Shown here: positions 13,264-30,896 of the stretch, piece by piece
How positions within the stretch are numbered: position 1 is the stretch's first letter
Layout of the letters: every line of letters starts with the position of its first letter
Source of the DNA: Odontesthes bonariensis
Lineage: Eukaryota > Chordata > Actinopteri > Atheriniformes > Atherinopsidae
Direction: 5' to 3'
Assembly (NCBI RefSeq): GCF_027942865.1
Contig: NC_134510.1
Location: forward strand, 19,027,209-19,091,208
DNA: 64,000 bases
The notes under the pieces: generated by a model
Seen by the model: the letters and a program-made list of their open reading frames with translations, nothing else
Told to the model about the DNA's origin: nothing
Databases searched by the model: none
Made by a program: the position numbers and the translations under genes

Positions 13264-15020
13264 TTTCAGGACCACCGCCAGTGGTCAGTCCCGACTCGGT
13301 GAGCCGTTTTCAGTTCGTTAACTCCGCTCACCGGGAAAACAAAAACTTCCCTGAAGAAAAAAAAATCGAAATAAAAACGAGCAAACTCACTAGTAATAAT
13401 GCTTAATGCTCTGAAAAAAGGCTAAAACACAACTTTTATCACAGTAAAGCGAATAAAGAAACACAGCCCAGTTGTACTCTGGTGCACCGTGACTGCTTGA
13501 AATCAAAAGAAGCTGTTGGGACGAAAAGAGAAATTTAAATCCCCCTCTTCACTCCACGCCGCCCCGCTCATATCCATGACTAGACCGGGAAGATAATCTT
13601 TACAACAGTCTGATAAAAGGCGAGAGGTAGTCCAAGATGTTCGTGTGGCAATGCTATTCCGTATGTTGACAGGTAGACAAATACCCTCACCCAATGTTCC
13701 CTTCACGACCTTCTCAGCACTGACGGAGAGAAAAATAAGGAGACCTCCTGAAGAGTCAAGCTATCCTCAAAGCTAAAAATAGTTTCCGGTTGAGTGTATG
13801 CATCAAAGTAAGAGCTCAGTCAGTCAGAATTATAGGTGCGCCTTTGAGCTTCAACTCAGAATGAATAGACATAGCACCAATATACGTATACGTTTTAGTT
13901 AAAGGAACGTGCACTAAGCAAACATTGGGTGCAATTCTTTTTTTCAAGGTAATATCTTGTACTTTTCAGTCTGTTGGGTATGTAAAGTGTTCTCTTTTCT
14001 TGTTTTATTGTGAAAGAGCTATTGGCTACTTCCGGACTTACAGGTGAGCGGACGAACGCGAGGATGTAATGCTCGTTCATGAGCTATTTTGTGCCTGTCG
14101 TCTGGAGACTGGAAGCGTTTTGTCGGTGAAAGGAAACACAGATACAAAAGTAATAGATGAAGTTATTAAGACTGACTAAAACCACCGAGAAATTTATGGG
14201 GTAGTCTGAAAACAATTATAGAGAGTTGCAGAATAAGCATAGATTAAAGAATTCTCATCCCAATTATTTCAAAAGTAGTGAGGGGGCAGTGACACATTCT
14301 CAGGTGCCGTATTACCATCATTGCAAAAACACTGGCTAAATCGTTACACTTCAGGGAACAAAGTTGAGTAGCTGTGGCTGAGTAATTATGGATAAATGGT
14401 GACACCTAGCGGCTGAAATGACAATTACTATATAAAATCACTGCAAAGACTTCACAGCTTTTCTTAATATTTTTGGCCCAGTTTGTGAGTCTTGACATCC
14501 TCTCAAGAATTCCAAAAGATTTGTCATGAAAATACATAAAAGAGCAACAACAAACAAATACAAATGCACACGTTTGGGATGTTGGGAATTCCAAAGAATC
14601 CCACTATTATCCTCTCATGAACACCAAACCATTTGTTAACACATCTGTGGAATCTGACATCTTTACATGCAGTGACATAATTTAAGAAATCTGGTGTAGC
14701 TACTGTAAATCCCTTTGATATTCTGGTGATAGGTTACTTTCGTACAGCTCAGTACAGAAGGCAACTGTAACTCTGTTGGGTGTCACGGAGTATATTGTGT
14801 GGAACATTGCCAGATACAGGCGCACTCTTAAAATGTCCCTTTCATTTGTCTGCCATGCCAGCCATGGCTCAGTGTCCAGTGACATCAACAAAAACAAGAG
14901 TGTTAACTGTTTCTTTTTCATCCTGATCAAAATGACTGATTCCTTAACCTCCGCCTGGCAAATAGTTTCCTTGCTTAATGGACCTCAAAACATCCTATGC
15001 CAAAGATATTTATGGAAAAC
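13264..15020. other. mtss1 5' UTR/promoter side and spacer
   Basis: The sequence just upstream of the mtss1 ATG (13264 to about 13760) should hold its 5' UTR and promoter, but no TATA box or other element is convincing. From about 13.8 to 15.0 kb I see AT-rich spacer only. Confidence 0.45.
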
Positions 15021-15048
15021 ATTAGATTAGATTAGATTAGATTAGATT
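15021..15048. repeat. (ATTAG)n array at LINE 3' end
   Basis: Between five and six tandem ATTAG units, minus-strand TCTAA, abut the LINE 3' end and probably formed during its target-primed insertion. Confidence 0.85.
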
Positions 15049-16440
15049 ATACTTTATTCAACCCACAACGGGAAAATTCACTTGCCACAGCAGCAACACA
15101 GCAAGAAACGCAACAACAGGCATGAACAAGAAATTTAAAAAAAGAGAGAAGTCCTTAGACATATGCAATAACACTGACATGGGGCAAATGACCAACAAAC
15201 AAGCAACAAACAAGTGCACACCCTAGCCAAAGCAAGTAAAGTGACCTAGTATAAACAATATTGCACATTATGAAGTTGAAATGACGAAATATAAATAAAT
15301 ACGGATAAAGAAAAATCTCTATGTGAGTGGTGGATTGTCATGGAAAGGCAACAACATGATCAGTGGGTGCATGTATTGAAAAGTCTGACAGCTGCCGGGA
15401 TGAAAGACCTGCAGAACCTCTCCTTCTTGCACCATGGGTGTAAAAGTCTGCTGCTGAAGGAGCTGCACAGGGAAAGTCCTGAGGAGAGTCCTGCACACAC
15501 CGAAGGACCTCAGTCTCCTCAGCAGGTGGAGGCTACTCTGGCCCCTCTTGTAGAGGGCTTGTGTGTGATCCGTCCAGTCCAGTTTATTGTTGAGGTGAAC
15601 ACCCAGGAATTTGTAGTTCTCCACCATCTCAATGTCCAATCCCTGGATGTTCACCGGTGTGAAGTGGAGTGTTTTCCTCCTGTAGTTGACGACCATCTCC
15701 TTTGTTTTGCTGGTATTAAGCTGAAGATGGTTCAGCTCACACCAGCTGACAGAGTCCTTGATGACCGTCCTGTATTCCAGTTCGTTTTCCTCAGAAACAC
15801 ATCCAACAATGGCTGTGTCATCGGAAAACTTCTGGATGTGGCAGTGTGTGGTGTTGTGTGTGAAGTCCGATGTATACAGGGTGAAGAGGAAAAGGGAGAA
15901 CACCGTACCCTGAGGGGCACCTGTGCTGCAGAGCGATATGTCAGACACACAGTTATGTAGCCTCACATACTGTGGTCTGTTGGTGAGGTAGTCTGTGGTC
16001 CATGCAGCCAGGTGTTGGTCCACTCCCGTATTTTCCATCTTCACCATGAGCAGTGATGGCTGGATAGTGTTGAAAGCACTGGAGAAATAAAAAAAACATG
16101 ATCCTACCAGTGCTCCCGTTGTCCTCCAGGTGAAGCAGTGATCTGTGCACTAAAACGATTACTGCGTCGTCCACCCCAACACCAGGCCGGTAAGCAAACT
16201 GCAGGTGGTCCAGATGTGTGCCCACCAGTGGTCGTAGGTGACCCGGAATGATCCTCTTCGTGGTCTTCATCAGGTGAGAAGTCGAGGCAACAGGCCTGAA
16301 GTGGTTTAGCTCCTTGGGGCGTGGTACCTTAGGAACAGGGACCACGCAGGAGCTCTTCCACAGCGCAGGAACTTTCCCTAGGCTCAGACTCAGGTTGAAC
16401 AAGTGCATGACCATGCCACGTGGGTGGGACAGATTATGAT
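15021..16440 (-). mobile_element. degraded Rex1/CR1-group LINE, 5' truncated
   Basis: Minus-strand translation gives reverse transcriptase blocks in the right order: VVPVPK and HFRPVAST near 16350-16280, LQFAYRPGVGVDDA near 16190, CSTGAPQGTVFS near 15910, the catalytic box FSDDTAIVG near 15810, then YKFLGVHLNNKLDW near 15590. The last part runs in a different frame from the first. A frameshift lies near 16085-16100 in an oligo-T tract, and homology is lost again near 15470. The 3' end is a pentanucleotide array (ATTAG on the plus strand, 15021-15048), typical of LINEs of this group that end in short tandem repeats. No endonuclease domain is present. It is a dead copy. Confidence 0.85.
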
Positions 16441-18951
16441 CACTGAATTGATCATCTAAAAAAATGATGCTTCAAGTAATGGAAGAATGTATAGAATTAG
16501 TAGAGAATGGACATTTTACTTAAGTCCCTCAGCTTCCTCAACGCTCCAAAACATTAATGTTACGCAGCACTGATTCGAAACAGAACTCGAGAAGTTGCAT
16601 GAACACAGATTTGAAGATCAACAGTGACATCATAGGTTTGAAATATGAACTGCTGCACCATACTGTTAGCTCTCACAGCATTTTGTTTTTAAAGACGTCC
16701 TCAAGCCTGGTTAAACAACACATCAGAAGAGGTAATACCGAATTCTGTGCCGTGAATCTCACTCAATAGAAATCTTCACTATCCGTAAGATGGAGCAGAT
16801 TGATTTCATTCATCGGTATATCACAGAACTGGTGAACATTTCATGTTTTGGAGTGTAGAGCGACAGCTTCGGCAGACCAAAACATCTGCTATGTAAACAA
16901 CTGCTACACACAGTGTGGTCAGCCAGGAAACATTTTGAAGTGGCCACAAAGCACGAAGGCACAACTTCAATCAGTTTCTTGGCAGCGGGCAAATTGAAAT
17001 ATCGTCCCGTTGCTGAAAGCCCATGTCATTTCGCTTAAGGTTTACTGTGGAATACAAAAGTGTTTTCCTTTAATTCTATCAATCAAGTCCGTCTGTCCTC
17101 TCAGCATCGGTTCAGTGATGCTGCTCTTGGAAATCAGTCGAGGAGGCAAGAACCTATTCTATGACATGTATGAGCAACAGACCTGGACAATCAAAAGGAC
17201 ACCGTTCATTCAACCGGCTGTGAAGAGCTTTGTGAGGAATTAGTTTCACACAAAATGATTCATCGTAATCCCAGTTTTTTATGGCGGATTTTTATTTGAC
17301 CAACATTTTTCTTCCACTTCTGTTAAATCTTCTGAAAGCTGTTGCGTTCGCACATAACAAAGCCCTTTCTCAGTCGTCAATGGCAAAAACTGATGGGATT
17401 GTTTTTTCTAGGTCTCCATTGGATGGAGTTGGAAGGCTACATTTTCTTTAAAACAAAGAAAGGAAAAACATCTCTGAGATTTGCAGTTTGTCATCCACCC
17501 AGTGGATATACTTTTGTTCATTATAAACTCCAATTTGGCTTTTTGAAGCTTAACTGCATGTGCCATGCTGGGTTTCAGGACGCCTCTGTGAGTCGAGCCT
17601 CAATTACAAAGCTGGACCCGGTAATGCACATAATAATGATTCACAGGCAATTCTTTTTTAAACTTTTATTTTTCTTGTTCTAATTGCATTTGAAATGTCA
17701 AAAACAGCAGCTGTCAATCCAAAAAAAAAAGTCCTAATTTAAAACAATTCAAATCAAAAGCCTAATGCAAACAAAGGTGAACAATAAATCACATGAATTA
17801 ACCGTGCCATGCAAGATAGTTATTGATTAAAGCAGTTAAATAATGCATCAACAGTTAAATATAAACACAAAAAATATAAGATTTGAAAAAGTGACCCAAG
17901 AATATGACGATGACAGATGTTTGCAGTGAAGCACCTTTTTTCATGTTTAATAATTGACGAGATCGTGCGATTCGTTTCCAGTAATCAAACGGAGCGACAG
18001 ATTTACTCCACCGAGACCTTGGATACACTTTTGTTATCAGTGATCAGTTGTCAGATAAGACACCATTCGGCCGGTTACACGGTAATACATGGCAAATACT
18101 GACTAAAAGCGTACAACACCAACAACGCTGCGAAAAACAACATGTTCAGAAAATCTGACAACAAGAAATTCAAGTGTCAGATTGACTGTCCAGTCGTGTT
18201 AAACCTTTAGGGAGCTGACGGCTCCTCGAGACCGAAGGTGGACACAACTATCAGGCTGCCTTTTATGGGAAGTCTTCTGTCAGAGAAGGTGTGACTCATG
18301 AAACAGGACACGAACACCTGTATAATCAACATCAGCGAAAAAACTATTTTCATTGTGTAAAATTACCTTGTAAAGTCTAAAAATGCTGTATAATTTACAA
18401 TGTAAGGTTCAATCACAGCCTCTTATGTCCCCCATTCATTTTTTTTTTTTTTTTTGCTGAAGGGGACGAGGAAGCTGCAGAACTTTCTGGCATGTAAAAA
18501 AACAAAAAACAAAAAAAAACAACTCCCATCTTCAAGGTTTGTTTTCAAAATCTCTTCGACGGATTAGAAAGAAGCTATTTAAAACTTATCATTTCGGTGT
18601 CTCAGAAGAACCTTCAGAGCGTTACTGTCTTGAAATTCAATCAAAACTCCAAGACATTTTATTAATTTCTAAAGAGACAAAATATTGTTACGGTATAAAA
18701 TTTACAAATAATAAGTCATTTTTAAAGAAAAAAACAAAACAAACATCCTGACAGATGTGTGAGGCAGACATCTTGCCATCTATACGGTGCTGCTGATGGA
18801 GACGTCCCCCCGTTATCCCCATCGGGATAACGATGCACGCACTTAACTAAACCCAATAGCAGTTGAGTCTATGGATCTCCAGATGGTGTGGCTGATGATG
18901 TTATGAAGTTATGAAAAAGTTGCAAAAATTAGTTTGTGCTTATTTTCCTGG
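16441..18951. other. spacer between the LINE copy and mal2
   Basis: Mostly AT-rich spacer and presumed mal2 3' UTR at the right end. The 16790-17240 part gives broken coding-like readings in more than one frame that I could not assign. A 22-base palindromic word, CGTTATCCCC-ATC-GGGATAACG, lies near 18812-18833. Confidence 0.5.
18658..18663 (-). terminator. mal2: candidate mal2 polyadenylation signal
   Basis: A minus-strand AATAAA lies about 290 bases after the mal2 stop codon. Position fits, but cleavage site usage cannot be judged from sequence. Confidence 0.4.
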
Positions 18952-25900
<6,949 letters not shown>

Positions 25901-26123
25901 TTACTCATCTTGACTCACGGCCACAGCTTTGTACCGGCTCTGCAGCTCCTCGAGCTCTTTTGTCAGATTGCCTGAAATGATCCTCAGTTGGTGCTGCTGT
26001 CAGGTTATGAATCCGTTTTCCACACTTTATCAGACCAATTTGAAGGATGTTATGACGACCGATAGCGCTGGCATCTGCGACCAGTTCATCAAGAGCCAGC
26101 GATAAACCATTGAAATCATGAGG
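25901..26123 (-). pseudogene. unrecognised frameshifted coding-like fragments
   Basis: Minus-strand 26123-25974 reads as a natural-looking protein segment including GLSLALDELVADASAIGRHN and ILQIGLIKCGKRIHNLTAAP, entered just after an in-frame TGA. A second segment at 25969-25901, shifted in frame, reads NLTKELEELQSRYKAVAVSQ then DE and TAA; it resembles a coiled-coil C-terminus. A possible acceptor (ATCATTTCAG) precedes the second segment, so two exons are conceivable, but no good donor ends the first. A hAT element inserted at 26171 lies just on the 5' side. I do not recognise the family. A decayed gene or retrocopy seems likelier than a working gene. Confidence 0.35.
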
Positions 26124-26170
26124 TCACCACTCTGATAAAGGGAAAATGATGTGGTAATAATACTGTAGAT

Positions 26171-26926
26171 CAGGGGTGTCAAACTCATTTTCACCGAGGG
26201 CCACATCAGCATAATCGTTGCCCTCAAAGGGCCAGATGTAACTTATAAATGTAACTACTCCTTAATGTTAAATAACTCTTAATTTATGACTTATTCAAGT
26301 TACAAATATTACATATATATTTGCATAGATGTAAAAAAAAAATATGTTTGCTTGTTGCTCTGTTATTTTATCATAAATCCGTTTTATTTGTCAGGTTATG
26401 AAAGCCACATCACTCCATCAATCAACAATCAAACTATCCAAGTGAATAAAGAAAAATAACGTCAAACACAAGTTATGACATTTACTTTGTTCAAAACTTG
26501 AAATATCAAAGCTAGCTTTTACTGTCGCATTGTTTTTGGTTGTGGCTTTCGCGAACACATTCGATCGCAGTTTGCCTAATGTTGGCAGACTCAGCTCCGT
26601 GTTTGGTCTCAGAATGCGGACGTAGATCGTACTCTTTGACAACCGCCACCGCCTCATAACACAAAAGACATATCGTTTTTTATCCTTGAAGCACAAACAC
26701 GTATTCGCCTTCCGATATTTCTTGAAAAAGAAAAATTATTCTCTTCCTGGACATTTTGGGATCATCATTTGTATTTCTCAATTCCACTTGTTGGGAAAAA
26801 TCGCATCGACTCGGAAACATTGCAGTCCAGTGGCGGGATGCCGTCACTTTGCGCGTAACATTATCGGCATGCATTGTGGGAAATGTATGCCGATTTGGCC
26901 CGCGGGCCTTGAGTTTGACACATATG
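26171..26926 (+). mobile_element. non-autonomous hAT (Charlie-like) element
   Basis: The left end CAGGGGTGTCAAACTCA and the right end TGAGTTTGACACATATG are hAT-type terminal inverted repeats; the last bases of the right end are mutated. The flanking 8-mers CTGTAGAT and CTCTAAAG agree at 5 of 8 positions, so this is an old insertion. No transposase is preserved. Confidence 0.8.
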
Positions 26927-27267
26927 CTCTAAAGGAATGTGCCCTATTGGGTCCCACATCACCACGAAGGTTTAGCTTCAGAGTGACTTCAGTAGCTTCA
27001 CCTAACCTACAATCGATCCCCCTGTTGCTTTCACTTGTGAACAGACAATAAATAGTATCGACTGTCACGCCTCAACTGAAAGAGCATGCTGTTCTAATCC
27101 AAGATGGAGCAATGATGGAGTGTTGCAGCACTGATAATTTAGCGTTTTTTTTACAACCAGGATCATCTCTGTAAATAAATAACTTCAGGAATCATTGAGT
27201 TTCTACCAGATTTATTTGATCATTCCTCTAAAATCATAACCAATTTACCCATTCCAAAGCCCTGCCT

Positions 27268-27476
27268 TGGCAGCTGGCATGAAGGGTCCCAAAAAGAGAT
27301 ACAGATGAAGAGGATGGGAGAAAGATGCTCACTGAGACTTCATTTGATGTAGGATGTTCAAAGTTTCTGAGGAGTGTGAGGAGAAAGAGGGAGACTGAGG
27401 CTGAAAATGCAGCAGGAGAAGCTGCAAATGGCGAGACTGAGAGTGTGTGCGTCAGGGAAGAAGGTCAGAGTGTGCT
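27268..27476 (+). other. purine-rich open stretch, possible exon of orphan gene
   Basis: One plus-strand frame is open here and includes EEDGRKMLTETSFDVGCSKF and RRKRETEAENAAGEAANGET. It could join in phase to the orphan ORF at 28.2 kb through a weak GTCAGA donor at about 27462. Purine-rich DNA readily gives open charged readings, so it may mean nothing. Confidence 0.2.
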
Positions 27477-28196
27477 TCTTTGCTTCTGAGGGAGGGAATC
27501 TCTGCTTTGATGGATGCAGTTAAACAACTGATTATGGTGAATTAATAAAACAATACTTAAATGGTTACGCTCAGGGGTGCAGATGGGATTTTTGAACTGG
27601 GGGGGAACAAGCTGTCAACAAATGATTTCAACTCAATTATTTTTGAGTAATTTGGGCATTAACTGGCGCTCAAGTCGTTACTTTTTGTAACCCTCTATGG
27701 GCCAATAGTTTGCACTAAAAAGCCGTTGTAGAATTATTTGAAGTCATGGATAAACAACACTGAACATTGTGAAACAAAGGCCGACCCGATTAACACCGGC
27801 AGTACATTATGAAACTGTCCGGAATACCAATCACCCACCAACACACATGTGCAGCAACCCGTTCCTCTTTAGGACCCTGGGGAGTGTACCCATGGGTACA
27901 CTGAAGTGCATTAACAAGGATTCATGTCATCACTTTTCAATGAAGGCCACTATAGCTCAAACACAATCTTTAAAACAAATAAAGTGGCCGTGTATATAAC
28001 ATTAGATTCATACATTATTAACAATGCTATCATTTCACAAGCATCAAACACCATTACACTGCATGTCAATGTAGAAAAATTAGCCTTTTAAAAGAGCTAA
28101 CTTTCCTTAAATGCAATCAGAATTCAACTTTCAACCAATTTAGGCCTTCAATCCAACCCAAAAAGCTTGACATTTTTCAGATCGAAGGGAAGGTAA

Positions 28197-28613
28197 GGGG
28201 TTGTTACCCAAACAGAACCACCAAAGATCCCAACTGTAGAAGAGTTGGCTTCACAAGAAGTATTGAATCTAGAAGTGGAGGAAGTTACCGGAGCAGAACC
28301 ACAAAAGATTCCTGACGAACCAAAGAAGAAAGTTGCACCAAAAGTTGCACCGAAGCCTCCGCGCATGAACAAGAAGACGCCAGAAATCATTGTGAAGAAC
28401 AACGAGCCTGAAGGCATCCAGGAGCAACAAGACACGGAGGACATTCCATCACTGATCGATGTCCAGGAACCAAAGATCTCCGAACCCGTGGAAGACACAG
28501 CAGTTCCAGAACAACTTGTGGACCAATGTGAGCCCTCAGAACAAAGACCAGAGGTGCCTTCAGCGTGGAGGAAGTTAAAGAAATACATGACGCCAAAACA
28601 CCGCCGCCAGTAA
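28197..28613 (+). CDS. orphan ORF, probable last coding exon of an unknown gene
   Basis: The plus-strand frame is open from 28197 (after a TAA) to TAA at 28611-28613, 138 codons without an internal stop. It is GC-richer than its surroundings and has natural codon use. The product is Lys/Glu/Pro-rich and probably disordered: segments include EEVTGAEPQKIPDEPKKKVA, PKPPRMNKKTPEIIVKN, EDIPSLIDVQEPKISEPVED and a basic end SAWRKLKKYMTPKHRRQ. There is no ATG near the 5' end. A plausible acceptor (TTGTTACCCAAACAG, ending about 28215) suggests a terminal exon. AATAAA follows at 28736-28741. No family recognised; a mobile-element protein or a real lineage-specific gene are both possible. Confidence 0.45.
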   Translation, partial: GVVTQTEPPKIPTVEELASQEVLNLEVEEVTGAEPQKIPDEPKKKVAPKVAPKPPRMNKKTPEIIVKNNEPEGIQEQQDTEDIPSLIDVQEPKISEPVEDTAVPEQLVDQCEPSEQRPEVPSAWRKLKKYMTPKHRRQ

Positions 28614-28735
28614 AAAGAGAAAACCATCGAGAGAGGAAGAAAGAGCAGCGTTTAAGACTCGCACACAAGACTCATCAACAGCTTGTCAACCTCAAATGAA
28701 TATAAAACCTTCTCTATACATCATATTATAACATC

Positions 28736-28741
28736 AATAAA
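28736..28741 (+). terminator. candidate polyadenylation signal after orphan ORF
   Basis: AATAAA about 120 bases after the orphan ORF stop, which supports a 3'-terminal exon on this strand. Confidence 0.4.
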
Positions 28742-29374
28742 ATATGATTCAAATTCATATAACTTTTGTTCATCTGCATCTTTTCATCCTGAACAACTGC
28801 CTGAAAGCATCAGTGCATTGTTCTCTCAGCTGTTAACAGCATTAATGTGTCATTCAGATAAGAACATGAAGATATGTTCCTTCACTAATCATCATTGCAT
28901 TGATTTATGTGTTTAAATAGAATAAATTATAAAAAAAAACTAAATTACACAATTACTGTTATCAAAATAAGGTTAAAAGGTGATTTTCTTTAAACAAATT
29001 GAAATATTGTTGATATCTGATGTGAAATTTGAATATCTGCAGTATAATTCTTACTTGTTATTCATGTTATGGTTATTCTTGCACTTTTATACATCTACGG
29101 TTTGTATTTACTGGTCAGATATGTCAGATTGCATTCTGGTTGTCTGGATTAGATTTAGATTTTAGAAATTAAACTTGTTACAAAGAGAAATCTATGAGGA
29201 TGCATGTTCCAGGAATCCAGACTATTCAATAAGAATAAAAATGTATTTGTGTGCCAAAGTGCTTTACATAAATAAATAACAATAAAATCCAACAGATATG
29301 TTTAACAAAGAAATTCAGCAAAAGGTAAAAATGAGTATTTTAAAGGGCTTCACGCAGGTTTGTTTGAAGAAAGC

Positions 29375-29392
29375 GGGGGGGGGGGGGGGGGG
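29375..29392. repeat. 18-base G run
   Basis: Homopolymer next to the left end of the foldback element; length may be affected by sequencing error. Confidence 0.85.
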
Positions 29393-29810
29393 AGAGATTC
29401 CCAATGACGTAGCGGGGAGTGTGCTTCGGCTGCGTTTTCCGCACTGGAAACTAGTTCTCAAACCGACATGAGCAAAGCGAGCCTTCCGTGTAGATTTACA
29501 CAGTCATTTGCACTCCATGTGAAAGTACACCACTCACACAGTAATTAGTAGGTAAATCAAGTAAATTAATTCACGTTGGGCGAAATATTTCGAGTTGCGA
29601 CGCTGGCGACGCTAGCATGTATGCAGACATCCCAAGTCTCCCGGAAGTTCCGGGAGTCTCCCTGATATTGATAGTTAATCACGGATGCCGGCGAGTCGGA
29701 TAAAATATCCCGGATTTTAGACTATTCGAGGGAGTGTTTTTTTTTTTTTTTTTTTCAATGCGAGTGAGAGCGTGCAGGCAACACAATAACTCGTGCACCA
29801 TGCGCAGGCA

Positions 29811-29811
29811 C

Positions 29812-29875
<64 letters not shown>
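29811..29875. repeat. (GA)n microsatellite
   Basis: About 32 GA units with one CG interruption near 29831, inside the foldback element. Confidence 0.95.
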
Positions 29876-29878
<3 letters not shown>

Positions 29879-30078
29879 GTGAGAGGTTGCTTGTGAAACC
29901 TGTGCGTGTCTGTCCAAAACGATGCTCTGTTCAACCAGCGTTCAAGTCGACTGCTTGTCAGAGGGCGCGCTGATTGGTTTAGTCAGAAAAATAAGCCAAT
30001 AACGTTTGGTGTGGGATGGCTTCGATTTACTCTCTGACAGTCACCTAAGTTACCCCTCAAAACTGTACATCCTGCCAA

Positions 30079-30276
30079 ATGGCAGAGGGTGAATCCTCGA
30101 GTAAAAAACGAAAATATAAGACTCATTTTACAGCAGAATATGCTAAAGTATATCCATGTCTAGTGAAGGTGAAGAATGATGACACCGTGACGAGGTGCAC
30201 TGTATGCAGCAGTGACTTCAGTGTTGCCCACGGCGGAATTAATGACTGTAAAACATGTGGAGGTAGGCTAAGTTGA
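30079..30276 (+). CDS. zinc-finger-like first exon of a transposon protein
   Basis: 65 codons beginning MAEGESSSKKRKYKTHFTAE, with a basic N-terminus and a C-x2-C pair in RCTVCSSDFSVAHGG. This resembles the BED/TTF-type zinc-finger starts of teleost transposon-derived proteins, where the second half normally supplies histidines. Here it ends CKTCGGRLS with a stop. A GAG|GTAGGC donor near 30262 could splice to a lost downstream exon. No catalytic domain follows in the element, so it is a fragment. Confidence 0.55.
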   Translation: MAEGESSSKKRKYKTHFTAEYAKVYPCLVKVKNDDTVTRCTVCSSDFSVAHGGINDCKTCGGRLS

Positions 30277-30539
30277 ACGCGCCATCATCTGCATTTTATT
30301 TCTGTAGGTTAAATGCTGTTATAAAATAAAGCAAAACGTATCAAACACTTATTTAAAGTATCAATACACATTTAGTTACTAAATTGTGTAGTTCTATATC
30401 TAACTAACCAGCTACAGTATCTAACTATCTATATCCAGCCTGTCTAAGCCTTTTAAAAAATCCCCAATTTAATATGTTGATAATAAATAGGATAGATAAA
30501 TATGCAATATAAATTAAGCATAAATTAATTAAAGAAAAT

Positions 30540-30543
30540 ATGT

Positions 30544-30574
<31 letters not shown>

Positions 30575-30585
30575 GGGGGGGGGGG
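30540..30585. repeat. (TG)n followed by 28-base G run
   Basis: A TG run to 30557 is followed by 28 consecutive G. Prone to length error in assembly. Confidence 0.85.
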
Positions 30586-30637
30586 TTCGATAAGCATCTC
30601 CCTGAAATGAGATTTTGGAACTTGGGATGTCTGATGT

Positions 30638-30896
30638 ATGTATTACGCGCAACCAAGCAGTGGTCAGTGCTGTGAGATTCGGACAATGCCTGGGTCGCCA
30701 GGAAAACGCTCCCACACACTTATTTATGTATCGGGAATGCGGGGATACACTTAATTTGACCTGGGGGTGGCATATCCCTTTAAGTGTATCCCCGCATTCC
30801 CGAGACATAAATAAGTGTGTGGGAGCATTTTCCTGGCGACCCAGGCATTGTCCGAATCTCACAGCACTGACCACTGCTTGGTTGCGCGTAATACAT
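30638..30896. repeat. 259-bp near-perfect palindrome nested in the foldback right arm
   Basis: Arms 30638-30754 and 30780-30896 (117 bp each) are nearly exact reverse complements around a 25-bp centre. The outer ends read ATGTATTACGCGC and its complement. It interrupts the match between the two arms of the larger element, so it inserted later or arose by arm rearrangement. Confidence 0.85.

Noticed and set aside
15340..15960. 206-codon plus-strand frame across the LINE
   Set aside because: Antisense shadow; the minus strand carries the reverse transcriptase motifs.
16790..17243. Coding-like readings in several plus-strand frames, including one that starts MEQIDFIHRYITELVNISCF
   Set aside because: Interrupted by stops, no recognised family and no splice support; at most an unidentifiable relic.
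17342..17683. 113-codon plus-strand ORF
   Set aside because: AT-rich, Phe/Lys-heavy, no family resemblance; consistent with chance.
28148..28627. 159-codon frame opposite the orphan ORF
   Set aside because: Ser/Phe/Gly-rich shadow of the plus-strand frame; the plus strand has the natural composition.
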